From the NCBI RefSeq assembly GCF_001678675.1, contig NZ_LZRN01000002.1, forward strand, positions 144,658 through 208,657: a stretch of 64,000 nt of DNA. Reading direction: 5' to 3'. The notes beneath the pieces were generated by a model. The model had not been told where the DNA came from, made no database searches, and worked only from the letters and a program-made list of their open reading frames with translations. Shown one piece after another: positions 62,859-64,000 of this stretch; positions within the stretch are counted from its first letter, which is position 1; every line of letters starts with the position of its first letter. This stretch comes from Gelidibacter algens. Its GTDB lineage: Bacteria > Bacteroidota > Bacteroidia > Flavobacteriales > Flavobacteriaceae. Made by a program: the position numbers and the translations under genes.

Positions 62859-63281
62859 CTATTTGAGCCAGCCTTTTCTAGTGGCTCTTTTGCTATATAC
62901 ATAAAGAAATGCGGCTATCGCAATAACTGCAACAGGTATAAATAAAGAAAATACAATTGACGTTTTTTTAATGTCGACCACAAATAGCCAGTAAAATTCT
63001 ACAAATAGCAAAGTAAGTAATGCAACTGCAAAAAATTTAGTTGCAATTTTTTTTCTCATAAAAAGCATAAAACTACCTAATATCTCAGAGAATAGTGCAA
63101 CTACAAATACAATAGTATACCAAAAAGGTATCGACTGTATGTTTTCAAATTCCTCAACAGTCAAATTTTCTTGTAGAAAATCAATCTCAAAAGAACTAAA
63201 ATATATTTCAATTATATTCCACAAAAGTGTAAAAGTAGCCACGACCCAGAAGGAAGTTGGTGGTTTAACATCTATTCCCAT
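62859..63281 (-). CDS. Hypothetical four-helix membrane protein
   Basis: 140 residues with four transmembrane segments (about 10-28, 52-72, 82-102, 110-128). No catalytic or binding motif is visible. I do not recognise a named family. It is flanked on both sides by non-coding DNA with related repeats, so it may be a cassette-like insertion. Confidence 0.7.
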   Translation of the reverse strand: MGIDVKPPTSFWVVATFTLLWNIIEIYFSSFEIDFLQENLTVEEFENIQSIPFWYTIVFVVALFSEILGSFMLFMRKKIATKFFAVALLTLLFVEFYWLFVVDIKKTSIVFSLFIPVAVIAIAAFLYVYSKRATRKGWLK

Positions 63282-63587
63282 AATTTAAAGATTAACTACA
63301 TCTGTTACAAAGTTCAATGAACTAAGGATTATTTTAATATAATAGCTTGCTGTATGATCTGTTCAAGTAATAAGCGCACCTTCTAAAAATAAACAAAAAA
63401 ATTGATTATTAGGTCTAATTTGATTTTAGCTGAATGTCGCTCTGGAATTCTGAGAAAAGTTTATGGTATAGAAGCTTTGGCGTAAAAAACACGAAACTCT
63501 CCAAAGTAATACTGGTTTTAGGAAGTCCGCAGGATTTAAAAAGTAGGCGAGGACCAAGCAATTAATTTAGGTGTTGTGCTTAGGTTT
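63282..63587. other. Intergenic region with second repeat copy
   Basis: About 300 bases without a gene. It contains the TCCGCAGGATTT repeat copy at 63516-63582, immediately before the truncated gene at 63588. Confidence 0.55.
63516..63582. repeat. Intergenic repeat, copy 2 (TCCGCAGGATTT type)
   Basis: See copy 1 at 62647-62712; ends just before the stop codon of the gene at 63588. Confidence 0.65.
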
Positions 63588-64000
63588 TTATTTCAGTTTA
63601 TAAATTAGTTCGATAAATGTTTTGTCGTCATTAGTTTTAAAGGTCTTCTTATCATAAAGTCCGCTTTCATCTACATATCGAATCGATATTTTATGGAATG
63701 GTTCAAGAAAAGATTTTGAACTGAAGTCTAGTGTTTTAATTGATTTTGAGTGAATTGAAAACTTGTCTGATACCTGTTCCGAAAAGTTCCTTTGGTATTC
63801 AATGTTTGTGGATTCAGAATCTGCTGAGAATTTTATGATATAAAAGTCTTTTCGCAGATAGAATGCCAAGCATAAAACAGCTAGTATAATCAGCAAAAAG
63901 ATTAAAAGGAAAAGTAAATCATTTGTTTTTTTAATACTAAAAAGCATAAAAAATAGAGTCAATAATATTGGTCCCAAAAATTTATCTTTAATTATATCTT
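63588..64000 (-). CDS. Hypothetical membrane protein, 5' end beyond the window
   Basis: At least 137 codons, open to the right edge of the window. In-frame codons before the first candidate start (a TTG at 63977) read KDKFLG without a stop, so the start probably lies outside. Two hydrophobic helices near the visible N-terminus (about positions 10-30 and 33-52 of the visible chain) and a soluble C-terminal domain with beta-strand character. No family recognised. Confidence 0.65.
   Translation of the reverse strand, partial: DIIKDKFLGPILLTLFFMLFSIKKTNDLLFLLIFLLIILAVLCLAFYLRKDFYIIKFSADSESTNIEYQRNFSEQVSDKFSIHSKSIKTLDFSSKSFLEPFHKISIRYVDESGLYDKKTFKTNDDKTFIELIYKLK

Noticed and set aside
62647..63582. 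Integron attC sites
   Set aside because: No clear paired core sites and no integrase in the window; only called as related repeats.

Overview
The window looks like a chromosomal segment of a marine-type member of the Flavobacteriaceae (Bacteroidota). The DNA is AT-rich. Many promoters fit the Bacteroidota pattern TTG, about 17-23 bases, TAnnTTTG. NusB is the long Bacteroidota form, there are three TonB-dependent receptors with an N-terminal carboxypeptidase-regulatory-like domain, and several families typical of this group are present (DUF4856, bacterial PUR, DUF2141, GH3, flavobacterial PlsC). I see no rRNA, tRNA, prophage, insertion sequence or CRISPR array. Most of it is housekeeping DNA with short intergenic repeats.

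Layout. 1-7.5 kb: Dps, a DUF2141 protein, then the conserved MoxR locus (SpoIIM-like membrane protein, DUF4129, DUF4350, MoxR ATPase, DUF58) read leftward, with an RDD protein divergent from it. 7.5-8.1 kb: a five-copy array of about 84 bp units with an invariant hairpin. 8.2-16.2 kb: TRIC-like channel, a PIN toxin/antitoxin pair, M3 peptidase, cyclophilin, Nudix hydrolase, acyltransferase, an ECF sigma factor followed by an apparently frameshifted membrane protein, and a YhhN protein. 16.3-34.8 kb: a TonB receptor, an EEP phosphatase, a Cys-rich copper-storage protein, GH3 ligase, a standalone kinase-like protein, thioredoxin, CsaA, M14 peptidase, PUR, an ABC exporter, amino-acid dehydrogenase, NusB, DUF1573, YajC and PepT. 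35.3-40.9 kb: a large TonB receptor, PyrD, LysE and HMG-CoA lyase.

41.0-47.3 kb is the most coherent accessory system: DUF4856 lipoprotein, imelysin-family lipoprotein, an HTTM protein that keeps the lysine motif of vitamin K-dependent carboxylase, and a TonB-dependent receptor, all in one direction with two intercistronic hairpins. It is probably a surface metal (iron) acquisition system with an unexplained enzymatic step. 47.5-54.7 kb: GuaB, a Gre-like factor, an M8-like metalloprotease, a quinone oxidoreductase, a second EEP protein and a cupin. 55.3-62.4 kb: a leftward heavy-metal efflux cluster (small His-rich protein, TolC-like, His-rich lipoprotein, membrane-fusion lipoprotein, CusA/CzcA pump). 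62.4-64 kb: gene-poor DNA with small membrane proteins and two related non-coding repeats.

Two sequence-level patterns cut across the gene list. At least five genes are followed, within a few bases of the stop codon, by 7-bp-period tandem repeats of the form [A/G]G[T/C]NNNN on the gene strand. The membrane protein after the ECF sigma factor has its natural start codon separated from the body of the gene by a single-base shift exactly on an A_AAA_AAC heptamer, which is either a homopolymer error or a genuine -1 frameshift site.
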